A DNA stretch of 43,845 nt from contig JARHYC010000025.1 of assembly GCA_029264955.1 (NCBI GenBank), forward strand, positions 1 through 43,845. The letters run 5' to 3'. Under the pieces are notes generated by a model. That model made no database searches and was not told where the DNA came from. It saw only the letters and a list, made by a program, of their open reading frames with translations. The position numbers and the translations under genes are program-made. Position 1 is the stretch's first letter, and every line of letters starts with the position of its first letter. Source of the stretch: Faecalibacterium sp. (GTDB taxonomy: Bacteria; Bacillota; Clostridia; Oscillospirales; Ruminococcaceae). Positions 16,438-24,090 of the stretch are shown piece after piece.

Positions 16438-17562
16438 TTAGAAGAACAACCGGATCAAATCGTTTCCGGTTACAAAAATCATCAAGCCGAACAACAGTGC
16501 AAAACCAATCAGGTTTACAACCTCCTGCACTTTTGCCGGAACCGGGCGCCGTGTAACGCCTTCAATCAGCAAAAATATAACTTTGCCGCCATCTAGTGCT
16601 GGCAGGGGCAGCAGATTAAAGATGCCCAAATTGATGGTAATCAAAGCCAGCAAGCTCAGTACTGCACTCCAATCTACAGAGACTGCCTGTTCGATGGCAC
16701 TCACAATGCCCACCGGACCGGACAAGTTATTGATGCTCTCGCGACCGCGCGCCAAATCCATCAACGTAGTAAACACAACACGACTATAATAAATCTCATA
16801 GTTTGCTGCCTGACGAATCACTCCCATCGGTGTTCTGGGCACCGCGTACACCACGATCTGCGGCGGCATATAGATATTGCCTTCCTCGTCAGTAATTGTG
16901 TTAAATCGTACATCGTTCAGCTGTACCTTTTTCCCGTCACGCAAAACGGTAAAATCTGCGCTGTAATTTGGGGTACGGCTCAGCTCGTAAGAAAGGTCTT
17001 CCGGCACAAAACAGCGCCGACCATTGATTGCAATGATTTCATCCTCTGCCTGCAAGCCAGTTTCTGCGCACAATGCACCCTCGTCAAAGTTGTGAATCTT
17101 CAGCGTGATGATGGAATCATCCATTCCCACAAATGCCAGCAAAACTAAAAAGCCCAGCACAAAGTTCATAAATGCGCCCGCTACAATGATTACCAGCCGT
17201 TTCCACAACTTTGCCTTATCAAACGGGATGCCACTGCACTGCGCCGGGCGTGCAGGGCTACAATCCTCTCCCTCGTCCACGAAATCGTCATTGGTAAAAT
17301 CCTCGTCCTGCGGTACGGATGTGCGGGAACTTTCCGGGCTGTCCTCGCCTTCCATGGCGACATAACCGCCAATCGGTAAAAGACGAATGCTGTACTGGGT
17401 CCCGCCCCAAATCTTCTTTACCAGGGCGGGGCCCATACCAATGGAAAACTCGTTGACCTGCACGCCGCTCCACTTTGCGGTGATAAAATGTCCAAACTCA
17501 TGGAACAGGATCACGATGCCGAATACCAGCACCGCAATCAGGATTGAAACGATAGTTGACAT
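16438..17562 (-). CDS. rseP: Site-2 membrane metalloprotease RseP/RasP
   Basis: Intramembrane zinc protease of family M50 that cleaves transmembrane substrates such as anti-sigma factors and signal-peptide remnants. The 374-residue product has the HEFGH zinc motif in the first membrane segment (about 20-24), an acidic insertion near residues 75-110 (ESSRTSVP...NDDFVDEGED) not typical of the short forms, a single PDZ domain (about 155-235) and the C-terminal NLLPLPALDGGK third metal ligand motif. The ATG at 17562 has AGAGAGG upstream. The position between dxr and ispG is the common Firmicutes arrangement. Which anti-sigma factor it cuts is not visible. Confidence 0.94.
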   Translation of the reverse strand: MSTIVSILIAVLVFGIVILFHEFGHFITAKWSGVQVNEFSIGMGPALVKKIWGGTQYSIRLLPIGGYVAMEGEDSPESSRTSVPQDEDFTNDDFVDEGEDCSPARPAQCSGIPFDKAKLWKRLVIIVAGAFMNFVLGFLVLLAFVGMDDSIITLKIHNFDEGALCAETGLQAEDEIIAINGRRCFVPEDLSYELSRTPNYSADFTVLRDGKKVQLNDVRFNTITDEEGNIYMPPQIVVYAVPRTPMGVIRQAANYEIYYSRVVFTTLMDLARGRESINNLSGPVGIVSAIEQAVSVDWSAVLSLLALITINLGIFNLLPLPALDGGKVIFLLIEGVTRRPVPAKVQEVVNLIGFALLFGLMIFVTGNDLIRLFF

Positions 17563-17604
17563 GAAACCTCTCTTTCCAAAGCGGATGCGTCGCTTTTTCG
17601 CAGA

Positions 17605-18756
17605 TTACAGATTTGCGTGCACAAAGGCGCGTGCCATACGGTCACATTCATAAACATCCGCCAGGGTGTAGCTGCCGCCGAAGCTGTCGCTATCCACAAC
17701 AGCCTCCACCAGACGACCAATATCCAAAAAGCCGATTTTATCTTCCAGAAACAACTTAACTGCTTCCTCATTTGCACCGTTGGCTGCGCAGGGACCCAGA
17801 CCACCCTTGTTGATTGCCTTTTTGCAGGCAGCTAGGCAGCGGAATGTTTCTTCATCTGCCACATCAAAGGTTAGCTGCTTCAGCTGGGTGAAATCCAGTT
17901 CCGGTGTGGGGCAAGGCTTGCGCTCCGGCCAGGTCAGCGCATACTGAATCGGCAGGCGCATATCCGGACTGCCCAACTGCGCTATTACCGAGTTATCACT
18001 GAACTGTACAGCAGAATGCACAATGCTCTGGCGCTGCACAACAATTTGAATCTTTTCTGCCGGCAGACCAAACAGCCAAACTGCTTCGATTAGCTCCAGG
18101 CCCTTATTCATCAGGCTTGCGCTGTCGATGGTGATTTTAGCGCCCATATTCCAGTTGGGGTGTTTGAGCGCATCTGCCTTGGTTTTTCCGGCCAGCTCTT
18201 CTTTCTTCATACCGAAGAAAGGGCCGCCGGACGCTGTCAAAAGAATCTTGGTCAGTGCCTTTGCGCTGTTGGTATCCTGCAGACATTGGAAAATTGCAGA
18301 GTGCTCGCTGTCCACAGGCAGCAAATGCACACCGTGTTCCTTGACTGCTTCCGTAACCAGATGTCCACCTGTTACCAGACTTTCCTTATTTGCCAAAGCC
18401 AAATCATGTCCACTCTCGATGGCAGACAAGCTTGCCCCCAGACCGGCAATACCCACGACACTGTTCAACACAACATCCGCGCCATCCATTGCAGCAAGCT
18501 GAATCAAACCATCCTTGCCTTGCAACAGCTTCGGCGCGTTTGCCGTACCAGCCAACGCCGCATCTACTTTTTTGTATGCTTCCGGGTCAGTCACGCATAC
18601 ATACTTCGGATGAAATTCCGCAATCTGCTTCAGCAAAAGATCGGTGCTGCGGTTTGCGGAAAGACCAAAGATTTCATAGCCCTGCGCACGCACCACGTCC
18701 AAACTCTGGGTACCGATTGAACCGGTGGAACCCAGCAGTGTGATTTTTTTAGCCAT
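17605..18756 (-). CDS. dxr: 1-deoxy-D-xylulose 5-phosphate reductoisomerase Dxr
   Basis: Second step of the MEP pathway, NADPH-dependent conversion of DXP to MEP. The 383-residue product has the dinucleotide motif ITLLGSTGSIGTQSLDV at the start, ALANKESLVTGG, the metal/substrate motif LLPVDSEHSAIFQCLQ near residue 150, LTASGGPF, and the flexible-loop region HPNWNMGAKITIDSASLMNKGLE. The C-terminal NGANEEAVKLFLE is present, so the gene is complete. AAAGGAG precedes the ATG at 18756. It follows cdsA by 33 bp in the operon. The enzyme is the fosmidomycin target; nothing in the motifs deviates. Confidence 0.98.
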   Translation of the reverse strand: MAKKITLLGSTGSIGTQSLDVVRAQGYEIFGLSANRSTDLLLKQIAEFHPKYVCVTDPEAYKKVDAALAGTANAPKLLQGKDGLIQLAAMDGADVVLNSVVGIAGLGASLSAIESGHDLALANKESLVTGGHLVTEAVKEHGVHLLPVDSEHSAIFQCLQDTNSAKALTKILLTASGGPFFGMKKEELAGKTKADALKHPNWNMGAKITIDSASLMNKGLELIEAVWLFGLPAEKIQIVVQRQSIVHSAVQFSDNSVIAQLGSPDMRLPIQYALTWPERKPCPTPELDFTQLKQLTFDVADEETFRCLAACKKAINKGGLGPCAANGANEEAVKLFLEDKIGFLDIGRLVEAVVDSDSFGGSYTLADVYECDRMARAFVHANL

Positions 18757-18789
18757 TTATTTTCTCCTTTTTCGGATTTCGGACGCAAA

Positions 18790-19650
18790 TCAGCGATAGA
18801 ATACCACTGTTACAACCATCGTAACAAACGGTGCAATGAACAGCACACTGTCAAAACGATCCAACACACCGCCATGGCCGGGGAAGATGTCGCCATAATC
18901 CTTCAGACCACACTGGCGCTTGACCACACTGGCGAACAAATCGCCGTAAATACCCAGCACGGCGGCAACCATACCCAGCAGTGCAATGATAATATACATG
19001 GACACCCCCATGTTCGACTGTGTAAAGTATTCCACGCGATCGGCTGCATAAGCATAAATCAGCGTTGCTACAACACCGAATACCATCGTACCCAATACAC
19101 CGCCAATCGCACCTTCTACAGTTTTCTTGGGGCTGACTTTCGGGCACAGCTTATGTTTGCCGAAAGCACGGCCTGCAAAGTATGCACAGGTATCGCCACC
19201 CCATGCAAAACACAGAATCAGCAGAATAAAGAATACTGCGTCATAGCGGTATACGTCCACTGGCAGCAGATGCTTCAGGTAAACCAGCGAGAAGAAACAC
19301 AGCAGAATAATCCCGCCAAACATCACCAAACCAGCTACTTTTTGATAGCTGACCGTACCATTCCGTACCACCAGATAAATACAGGTAAACGCGATCGACA
19401 GATACGCCAACGGCAGCAGAATTACCCATACATAGGGCAGATAGAAGAACATGGCAGACAATGTAATCGGAATCCATAGTGCCAGCAACGGCCATTCTTT
19501 TTTGCCCATATCCATAGCATGGTACACTTCATAAATTGCAATCAGTGTAATACCGGCAACAATCAAATTGAATATCGGGGTATTGAACAACAGCAAAACC
19601 AACGCCAGTACGATCAGGCCCACAACAGCTGTAATCACACGAGTTTTCAT
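18790..19650 (-). CDS. cdsA: Phosphatidate cytidylyltransferase CdsA
   Basis: Membrane enzyme making CDP-diacylglycerol from phosphatidic acid and CTP for phospholipid synthesis. The 286-residue product has about eight hydrophobic segments, the cytosolic AGRAFGKHKLCPKVSPKKTVEGAIGG stretch and the C-terminal family signature SVVKRQCGLKDYGDIFPGHGGVLDRFDS with the metal-binding DRFDS. AAGGAG precedes the ATG at 19650. It lies between uppS and dxr with short gaps, the conserved order in Firmicutes. Confidence 0.96.
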   Translation of the reverse strand: MKTRVITAVVGLIVLALVLLLFNTPIFNLIVAGITLIAIYEVYHAMDMGKKEWPLLALWIPITLSAMFFYLPYVWVILLPLAYLSIAFTCIYLVVRNGTVSYQKVAGLVMFGGIILLCFFSLVYLKHLLPVDVYRYDAVFFILLILCFAWGGDTCAYFAGRAFGKHKLCPKVSPKKTVEGAIGGVLGTMVFGVVATLIYAYAADRVEYFTQSNMGVSMYIIIALLGMVAAVLGIYGDLFASVVKRQCGLKDYGDIFPGHGGVLDRFDSVLFIAPFVTMVVTVVFYR

Positions 19651-19665
19651 ACGCTAAAACGCTCC

Positions 19666-20382
19666 TTAAAGTCCGCCGAACCGTCTGCTGCGGCGGTTGA
19701 ATTCTTCAATGGCGCAATCCAAATCGTCCGGCGTAAAGTCGGGCCACAGAACGTCCATCTCCACCAGTTCCGAATAGGCTGCCTGCCACAGCATAAAGTT
19801 GGACAGCCGCTTTTCTCCGCTGGGGCGCAGAATAAAGTCCGGATCTTTCTGACCTGCGGTGTACATTTCGCCGGACATCATATCCTCGGTAATATCCTCT
19901 GGCGCAATTTCTCCGTTGGCAACCTTACGCGCCAATGCCTGTGCAGCGCGCACAATTTCCGGCCTGCCGCCGTAGTTGATGGCTACATTCAGAACCATGC
20001 CGGTATTATTGGCTGTTTTCTCTTCTATTTCCCGCATCTGCTTTTGATATTTCGGGTCCAGCATGGTACGGTCACCGATGAACAGAACTTTGTTGTTTTC
20101 CTTTTCATAGTTATACGCTTTGATCAGATACTGCCCAAACAGCTTCATAATCATGCCCACTTCTTCCTGTGGGCGGCGCCAGTTCTCGGTAGAAAATGCA
20201 TAAAATGTTGCCGAAGCCAGGCCCAAATCGTTACAGTAGTGTACGATTTGATCAAAGACTTCTGCACCGCGCTTGTGCCCTGCTGTGCGGGGTAAACCAC
20301 GATTCTGCGCCCAGCGGCCATTGCCGTCCATGATGATACCTACCGACAGACCAGCTGCGAAAGATTCCGGATGTTTTGTCAT
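19666..20382 (-). CDS. uppS: Undecaprenyl diphosphate synthase UppS
   Basis: cis-Prenyltransferase that extends farnesyl diphosphate to the C55 lipid carrier for wall synthesis. The 238-residue product carries GIIMDGNGRWAQNRGLPRTAGHKRG with the catalytic Asp near residue 19, FYAFSTENWRRP, and the C-terminal PDFILRPSGEKRLSNFMLWQAAYSEL motif. AGGAG precedes the ATG at 20382. Directly upstream lies a hairpin with a T6 tract (20397-20433), so transcription from frr may be attenuated before this gene. It sits 15 bp before cdsA. Confidence 0.97.
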   Translation of the reverse strand: MTKHPESFAAGLSVGIIMDGNGRWAQNRGLPRTAGHKRGAEVFDQIVHYCNDLGLASATFYAFSTENWRRPQEEVGMIMKLFGQYLIKAYNYEKENNKVLFIGDRTMLDPKYQKQMREIEEKTANNTGMVLNVAINYGGRPEIVRAAQALARKVANGEIAPEDITEDMMSGEMYTAGQKDPDFILRPSGEKRLSNFMLWQAAYSELVEMDVLWPDFTPDDLDCAIEEFNRRSRRFGGL

Positions 20383-20396
20383 AGTATAATTCTCCT

Positions 20397-20433
20397 AAAA
20401 AAGATACCGCGCACCACATCAGCGCACGGTATC
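20397..20433 (-). terminator. Terminator/attenuator between frr and uppS
   Basis: On the minus strand a 12 bp stem (GATACCGTGCGC with GTGCGCGGTATC, G-U pairs included) and a 7-nt loop is followed by TTTTTT, and the uppS RBS AGGAG begins immediately after. It has all parts of an intrinsic terminator but lies inside an otherwise tight operon, with no clear promoter after it, which suggests partial read-through. Confidence 0.7.
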
Positions 20434-20454
20434 TCGTCCATAGTTAACAGGAAA

Positions 20455-21009
20455 TCAGACGGACATAACTTCCTTCTGCTTATCGTCCACAGCCTTGTCC
20501 ACCATCTTGATGAACTTATCGGTCAGCTTCTGAACGTCCTCTTCAACCTTCTTCTGTTCGTCCTCTGTCAGCTCGCCATTTTTCTTTTCAGCCTTAGCCT
20601 TATCCATAGCGTCGCGGCGAATATTGCGCACAGCGACCTTCGTTTCCTCGCCCAGCTTGGAAACTTCCTTAGCCAACTGCTTACGGCGTTCCTCAGTGGG
20701 TGCCGGGAAAGTCAAACGGATTGCTACACCGTCATCAATAGGGTTGATGCCGATGTCGCTCATCTGGATGGCCTTCACGATGGGCTTCAGCAGGCTGCGA
20801 TCCCAAGGGGTGATGGTCAAAATGCGAGCCTCAGTAACTGCGACAGATGCCAGCTGTGCCAGAGGAGTGGCTGCGCCATAGTATTCTACCGTCACATGAT
20901 CCAGAACGGCAGGGTTTGCGCGACCCGCACGCACTGCGGCAAGCTCACGATCCAGATGCTCGAGAGAGCTCTTCATCTTGTCTTCGTATACCTTTACCAT
21001 GGTGTTCAT
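20455..21009 (-). CDS. frr: Ribosome recycling factor
   Basis: Releases ribosomes from mRNA after termination together with EF-G. The 184-residue length matches the family (~185). Seen: MKSSLEHLDRELAAVRAGRANPAVLDHVTVEYYGAATPL at the N-terminus, ILTITPWDRSLLKPIVKAI, DGVAIRLTFPAPTEERRKQLAKEV, and the helical VRNIRRDAMDKAKA segment. AAAGGAG 8 bp upstream favours the ATG at 21009 over the in-frame ATG at 21000. It follows pyrH by 57 bp. No rpsB or tsf gene lies upstream in this window. Confidence 0.98.
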   Translation of the reverse strand: MNTMVKVYEDKMKSSLEHLDRELAAVRAGRANPAVLDHVTVEYYGAATPLAQLASVAVTEARILTITPWDRSLLKPIVKAIQMSDIGINPIDDGVAIRLTFPAPTEERRKQLAKEVSKLGEETKVAVRNIRRDAMDKAKAEKKNGELTEDEQKKVEEDVQKLTDKFIKMVDKAVDDKQKEVMSV

Positions 21010-21066
21010 AGTCGATTCTCCTTTAATATATGATAGTGCCCGTCCAGCAGGCGATATTCCTAAAAA

Positions 21067-21777
21067 TCAGCCTTCGTAGACCAGAGTGCCCACAGCTTCG
21101 CCCTGCACAGCGCGTGCAATGTTATCCGGATCAGCCAAGTCAAACACAAAGATGGGCAGCTGGTTGTCGCGGCACAGCGTTGCAGCCGTGCCGTCCATGA
21201 CGCCCAGCTGATCTTCCAGCACCTTGCTGAAGGTCAGGCTATCGTACTTTACTGCATCGGAGTACTTGTGGGGGTCCTTGTCATAGACACCATCCACCAT
21301 CGTTGCCTTGAACATAATCTCAGCATCGATTTCAATCGCACGCAGTGCGCTGGTTGTATCGGTGGAGAAGAAGGGGTTACCCGTACCGCCGCCAAACAGA
21401 ACAATCTTACCTGTCTTCATTGCCGCAATCGCTTCATCACGGCTGAAAGGCTGCGCCACCTGCGGCATAAACAGACTGGTCATAACTACAGCCTCCAGGC
21501 CCTGCTGGCGCAGTGCATCAGCAACAGCCAGGCAGTTCATTACTGTAGCCAACATGCCGATTTTGTCGGCCAGCGTACGCTCCATCTTCCCGCTGGAACG
21601 CCCGCGCCAGAAGTTTCCGCCGCCCACTACAATACCGATTTCGGCACCCAGATCATGCGCTTTCTTAATGCCTGTGCAGATGCTCTCCATCACAGCTTCG
21701 TCAAAGCCGGTACCTTTCTGACCGCCCAAGGCTTCGCCGCTTACTTTCAAAAGGACTCTATTATACCGCAATGCCAT
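21067..21777 (-). CDS. pyrH: UMP kinase PyrH
   Basis: Hexameric bacterial UMP kinase (amino-acid-kinase fold), phosphorylating UMP to UDP. Seen in the 236-residue product: RVLLKVSGEALGG, GIVVGGGNFWRGRS, DKIGMLATVMNCLAVADAL, and later FKATMVDGVYDKDPHKY and the C-terminal ARAVQGEAVGTLVYEG. Two in-frame ATGs are possible. The one at 21777 has GGTGG about 7 bp upstream and matches the family N-terminus (xxYxRVLLKxSGEAL); the one at 21792 has no spaced RBS. It is the first gene of the operon, behind a good promoter, and lacks the usual upstream rpsB-tsf. Confidence 0.95.
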   Translation of the reverse strand: MALRYNRVLLKVSGEALGGQKGTGFDEAVMESICTGIKKAHDLGAEIGIVVGGGNFWRGRSSGKMERTLADKIGMLATVMNCLAVADALRQQGLEAVVMTSLFMPQVAQPFSRDEAIAAMKTGKIVLFGGGTGNPFFSTDTTSALRAIEIDAEIMFKATMVDGVYDKDPHKYSDAVKYDSLTFSKVLEDQLGVMDGTAATLCRDNQLPIFVFDLADPDNIARAVQGEAVGTLVYEG

Positions 21778-21831
21778 ATCCTTATCCACCATCCTATCTT
21801 AATATTAAAACTTACGCTTATAACTCTCTAC

Positions 21832-21860
21832 ATTTTACAATAAAAGACGGATATTGTAAA
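21832..21860 (-). promoter_or_regulatory. Promoter of the pyrH-polC operon
   Basis: TTTACA (complement of 21855-21860) and TAAAAT (complement of 21832-21837) with a 17 bp spacer, about 55 bp upstream of the pyrH start. It is the only clear promoter found for the ten-kilobase operon. Confidence 0.6.
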
Positions 21861-21914
21861 CATAAAAAGCACTTATCAAGCTGAACTCGGCGGTTTTAGC
21901 GGTTAATTTTTTGT

Positions 21915-21953
21915 AAAAAAAGAGCCATGCCCGATCATTTTCAGACACAGCCC
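21915..21953 (-). terminator. Terminator after the kinase-like gene
   Basis: On the minus strand a 13 bp stem rich in G-U pairs (GGGCTGTGTCTGA with TCGGGCATGGCTC) and a 6-nt loop is followed by seven Ts, starting 7 bp past the stop at 21961. The wobble pairs make it strand-specific. Confidence 0.65.
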
Positions 21954-21960
21954 AATCTTT

Positions 21961-22803
21961 TTATTTTGTCCAATACTCTTCCAACCCAGGTACACCACTC
22001 AGCTCTAAGCGGATGTATCCTATGCATTCCATCCGCCAGGCAACATCATCTCCACTTTCCGATCGGAACATTAACTTATTACTCAGTACCATATTGTCCA
22101 TAGGAATGTCTAATGTAACAGTTGTACCACTGCTGGTTGTTTTGACAACCGGTTTCCATTCCAGAAGTTCACACATCTCTCGACACAAATGCAGTCCAAT
22201 CCCTGCGCTATTCCAGGCAACTTCTTCCTCGAACATCGCAGTCCCACAGCATAGCGTGCGTGCTATCTGTCCAGTCATGCCACCGCAAAAATCTTGAATC
22301 AGTAACTGCGCACCATCCCTGCTTTTGCGTAGCCCCAAGATAACTTTTCCACCTGGTTTACTTGCCTGCAAAGCATTCGACAACAAATTCAAAATAATTT
22401 TCTCTGCCATTGCCGCATCCGTTATGACGCAGAACGGTTCTTTCGGCAGTTTGGTTTCGATTTGCACATTCGCTGCACGCTCAATCTGTGCACTTTCTTC
22501 TTGAATCAATTGCAACAAGGTACACAAATCCACTGGTTCCTGCCTTGGATATACCTGATCGTAGATGCAGGCATACAAATCCGCACAGTTTCGCCACATA
22601 CGCTCCATGCTTTTTTGCGCAAGTTCAATCCCTTCCAGCGACTGCTTGACCTTTTCGTCTGCATTTGGTTCATTACACCCTAAATGCGTCCAAAGATAGG
22701 ATTGATTCATTGCCAGCAAACTCAGCGGCCGTACCATTTCCTGTGAGATAGTATCTGCAATCATCCTGCTTAATATTTCTGATTTTTTAACTATTTCTCG
22801 CAT
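21961..22803 (-). CDS. Soluble histidine-kinase-like protein with degenerate DHp His
   Basis: A 280-residue cytoplasmic protein with no membrane or sensor domain. Residues ~8-75 resemble a DHp helical hairpin, but the place of the phospho-accepting His is a Gln in ISQEMVRPLSLL (normally SHELxxPL). Residues ~120-240 form a GHKL ATPase: N-box EKIILNLLSNALQAS, a D-x-C-G-G version of the G1 box (IQDFCGGM) and a G2 box GIGLHLCREM. ATP binding is thus plausible, His autophosphorylation at the usual place is not. A ~45-residue C-terminal extension follows. The ATG at 22803 overlaps the end of the regulator gene by 17 bp, with GGAG upstream, so they are coupled. Possible roles: phosphatase, phosphotransfer-independent regulator or scaffold. 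Confidence 0.75.
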   Translation of the reverse strand: MREIVKKSEILSRMIADTISQEMVRPLSLLAMNQSYLWTHLGCNEPNADEKVKQSLEGIELAQKSMERMWRNCADLYACIYDQVYPRQEPVDLCTLLQLIQEESAQIERAANVQIETKLPKEPFCVITDAAMAEKIILNLLSNALQASKPGGKVILGLRKSRDGAQLLIQDFCGGMTGQIARTLCCGTAMFEEEVAWNSAGIGLHLCREMCELLEWKPVVKTTSSGTTVTLDIPMDNMVLSNKLMFRSESGDDVAWRMECIGYIRLELSGVPGLEEYWTK

Positions 22804-23533
22804 AAACTGGCTCCTTCTGTTCTTCAGTTTGCGAGTATCTACTGCACACTTCCAATAATTTTTTCACGGTTGGACGTACGCCATCCAACCCATTTTCTTT
22901 TTTAAAACTCTGATACCCCGGAGTATTCTGCTTTTCCAGATGTGCAATAATGCGACGAAGACCACTGTCTACTGCCGATACCGAAACACAATGGTTTTCT
23001 GCCACCACAGATAACAATTCTTTGCGCAGCGCAAGTGGTTTATTTGCCTGTGCCAGTAGCGCAACCGCCTCTGCAAAATACTGTACTTGGGTCTGTTCCA
23101 ACTCAACGCCCCACTGCTTCAAAATCAATTTTTCCGGATTCGTCTGCTTCTCATCACAAAGCATTTTAATCCGCTGCGACAGGCTTTTCGGGTTCAGCGG
23201 CTTACATAAAAAGGAGTCTACCGCGCCAGGGATTCTACGTTGCATTCGAAAAAACCGCTGTGGCAATACCAAGACAATGACACTGGGGCGCTTCTGCAAC
23301 CGCAATGTCCGCAACCGCATCATCACCTCTGTTGCATCCATGTCCACCATGATTGTGTCCAATACAATGCAGTCATATGTGTCACCCCTGTCCAAATCCC
23401 GCAGTAAATTTTCTCCCTTTCGAAAGATGACACATTGCTCTGCTGTACCGGTTTCCAGCAGATAATCTGCCGTTGCCTGCATCAGGATGCTGTCCATTGA
23501 GCAAAGCGCGATTCTTTTCGGCTTTCCGTTCAT
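22787..23533 (-). CDS. Spo0A-like response regulator with atypical receiver
   Basis: A 248-residue protein. Residues ~6-130 are a receiver domain with phospho-acceptor Asp near 59 (DCIVLDTIMVDMD) and the conserved Lys in LCKPLN. The N-terminal acidic pair is reduced (LCSMDSI has one Asp), and the usual Thr/Ser before Ala is replaced in VLVLPQ. Residues ~140-235 resemble the Spo0A C-terminal DNA-binding domain: GVELEQTQVQYFAEAV, then VAENHCVSVSAVDSGLRRII, then RPTVKKLLEVC, matching the spacing of Spo0A's recognition helix region and its KPT segment. It is an operon partner of the DUF6514-like gene (11 bp upstream) and the kinase-like gene. It could be the organism's Spo0A or a diverged paralog; the weak acidic pocket favours a paralog. 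Confidence 0.75.
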   Translation of the reverse strand: MNGKPKRIALCSMDSILMQATADYLLETGTAEQCVIFRKGENLLRDLDRGDTYDCIVLDTIMVDMDATEVMMRLRTLRLQKRPSVIVLVLPQRFFRMQRRIPGAVDSFLCKPLNPKSLSQRIKMLCDEKQTNPEKLILKQWGVELEQTQVQYFAEAVALLAQANKPLALRKELLSVVAENHCVSVSAVDSGLRRIIAHLEKQNTPGYQSFKKENGLDGVRPTVKKLLEVCSRYSQTEEQKEPVYARNS

Positions 23534-23544
23534 GCTTATCTTCC

Positions 23545-23847
23545 TTATTTTCGAATTATTTGGTAGGGAACCAAATCCTCAGCAACATCTAGCCAGTTAT
23601 CCATCGGGATCGCGTTCTCATACAAAAACCGCAAAATATTGTATGCCATGATTCCCGTGCAATCCAGCTGTATTCCCTCTGACCTTCCCATCGTTTTTCC
23701 ATCGCTTTGTTCCAATCGGATTTCCCAGCAGTCGTCCACCAGATTCAGTTGATACCGAATCCAATGCGGCATCTGTAGCTTGCCCAACGCAGAAAACTTT
23801 CGAATATATTCGATTTGTATCCGCGGGGGTGCTGTCCGTTGTCTCAC
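23545..23847 (-). CDS. DUF6514-like small protein, copy 1
   Basis: A 100-residue soluble protein. Its C-terminal half has the family-like motif NILRFLYENAIPMDNWLDVAEDLVP, closely matched by the protein at 38869-39138 (LVRFLYENAVPMESWQDIVADAVP). The N-terminal EYIRKFSALGKLQ is likewise shared. The resemblance to the clostridial DUF6514 family is my recollection of that motif and not a search result; function unknown. The start is a GTG at 23847, placed 7 bp after GGAG; the ATG five bases upstream runs into TGA after two codons. It is the first gene of an operon with the Spo0A-like regulator and the kinase-like gene, so a link to that signalling system is likely. Confidence 0.7.
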   Translation of the reverse strand: MRQRTAPPRIQIEYIRKFSALGKLQMPHWIRYQLNLVDDCWEIRLEQSDGKTMGRSEGIQLDCTGIMAYNILRFLYENAIPMDNWLDVAEDLVPYQIIRK

Positions 23848-23878
23848 ACCATCGCTCCTTTCTTATTTATATAAAGTT

Positions 23879-23932
23879 ATTTTATCGCCGTAGTCTGCAC
23901 GATGCAACAAATAAAATGCGTCAAAATGCGTC
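23879..23932 (-). promoter_or_regulatory. Promoter and tandem 10-bp repeats upstream of DUF6514-like copy 1
   Basis: On the minus strand: GTTGCAT (-35 region), 17 bp spacer, TAAAAT. Just upstream are two perfect head-to-tail copies of a 10-mer (plus-strand AAAATGCGTC at 23913-23922 and 23923-23932), one helical turn apart. The nearer one supplies a TTTTGAC element 11 bp before GTTGCAT. The same TTTTGAC-N11-GTTGCAT-N17-TARAAT arrangement occurs at the second DUF6514-like gene. Confidence 0.55.
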
Positions 23933-23969
23933 GCATTGCCTAAAATCCTGTAACTTCTGCACAACAGTC

Positions 23970-23998
23970 TTGACATTTTGGTTGAGGAGGTATTAAAT
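23970..23998 (+). promoter_or_regulatory. tRNA-Ala promoter
   Basis: Consensus TTGACA at 23970-23975 and TTAAAT at 23993-23998 with a 17 bp spacer, ending 14 bp before the mature tRNA 5' end. Confidence 0.7.
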
Positions 23999-24012
23999 TA
24001 AGTGCATAGCGT

Positions 24013-24088
24013 GGGCCTGTAGCTCAGCTGGGAGAGCGTACGGTTCGCATCCGTAAGGTCGAGAGTTCGATCCTCTTCAGGTCCACCA
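24013..24088 (+). tRNA. tRNA-Ala(CGC)
   Basis: A complete 76-nt cloverleaf with encoded CCA: acceptor GGGCCTG/CAGGTCC, D arm GCTC/GAGC, anticodon stem TACGG/CCGTA with loop TTCGCAT (anticodon CGC), T arm GAGAG/CTCTT with loop TTCGATC, discriminator A. The third acceptor pair is G3-U70, the identity element for alanyl-tRNA synthetase. It has its own promoter and terminator and stands alone. It reads GCG codons. Confidence 0.95.
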
Positions 24089-24090
24089 TA

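Noticed and set aside
23844-23852. ATG-GTG-TGA two-codon frame overlapping the DUF6514-like GTG start
   Set aside because: Too short to call a gene; the spacing of GGAG fits the GTG start at 23847, and the overlap is probably incidental.
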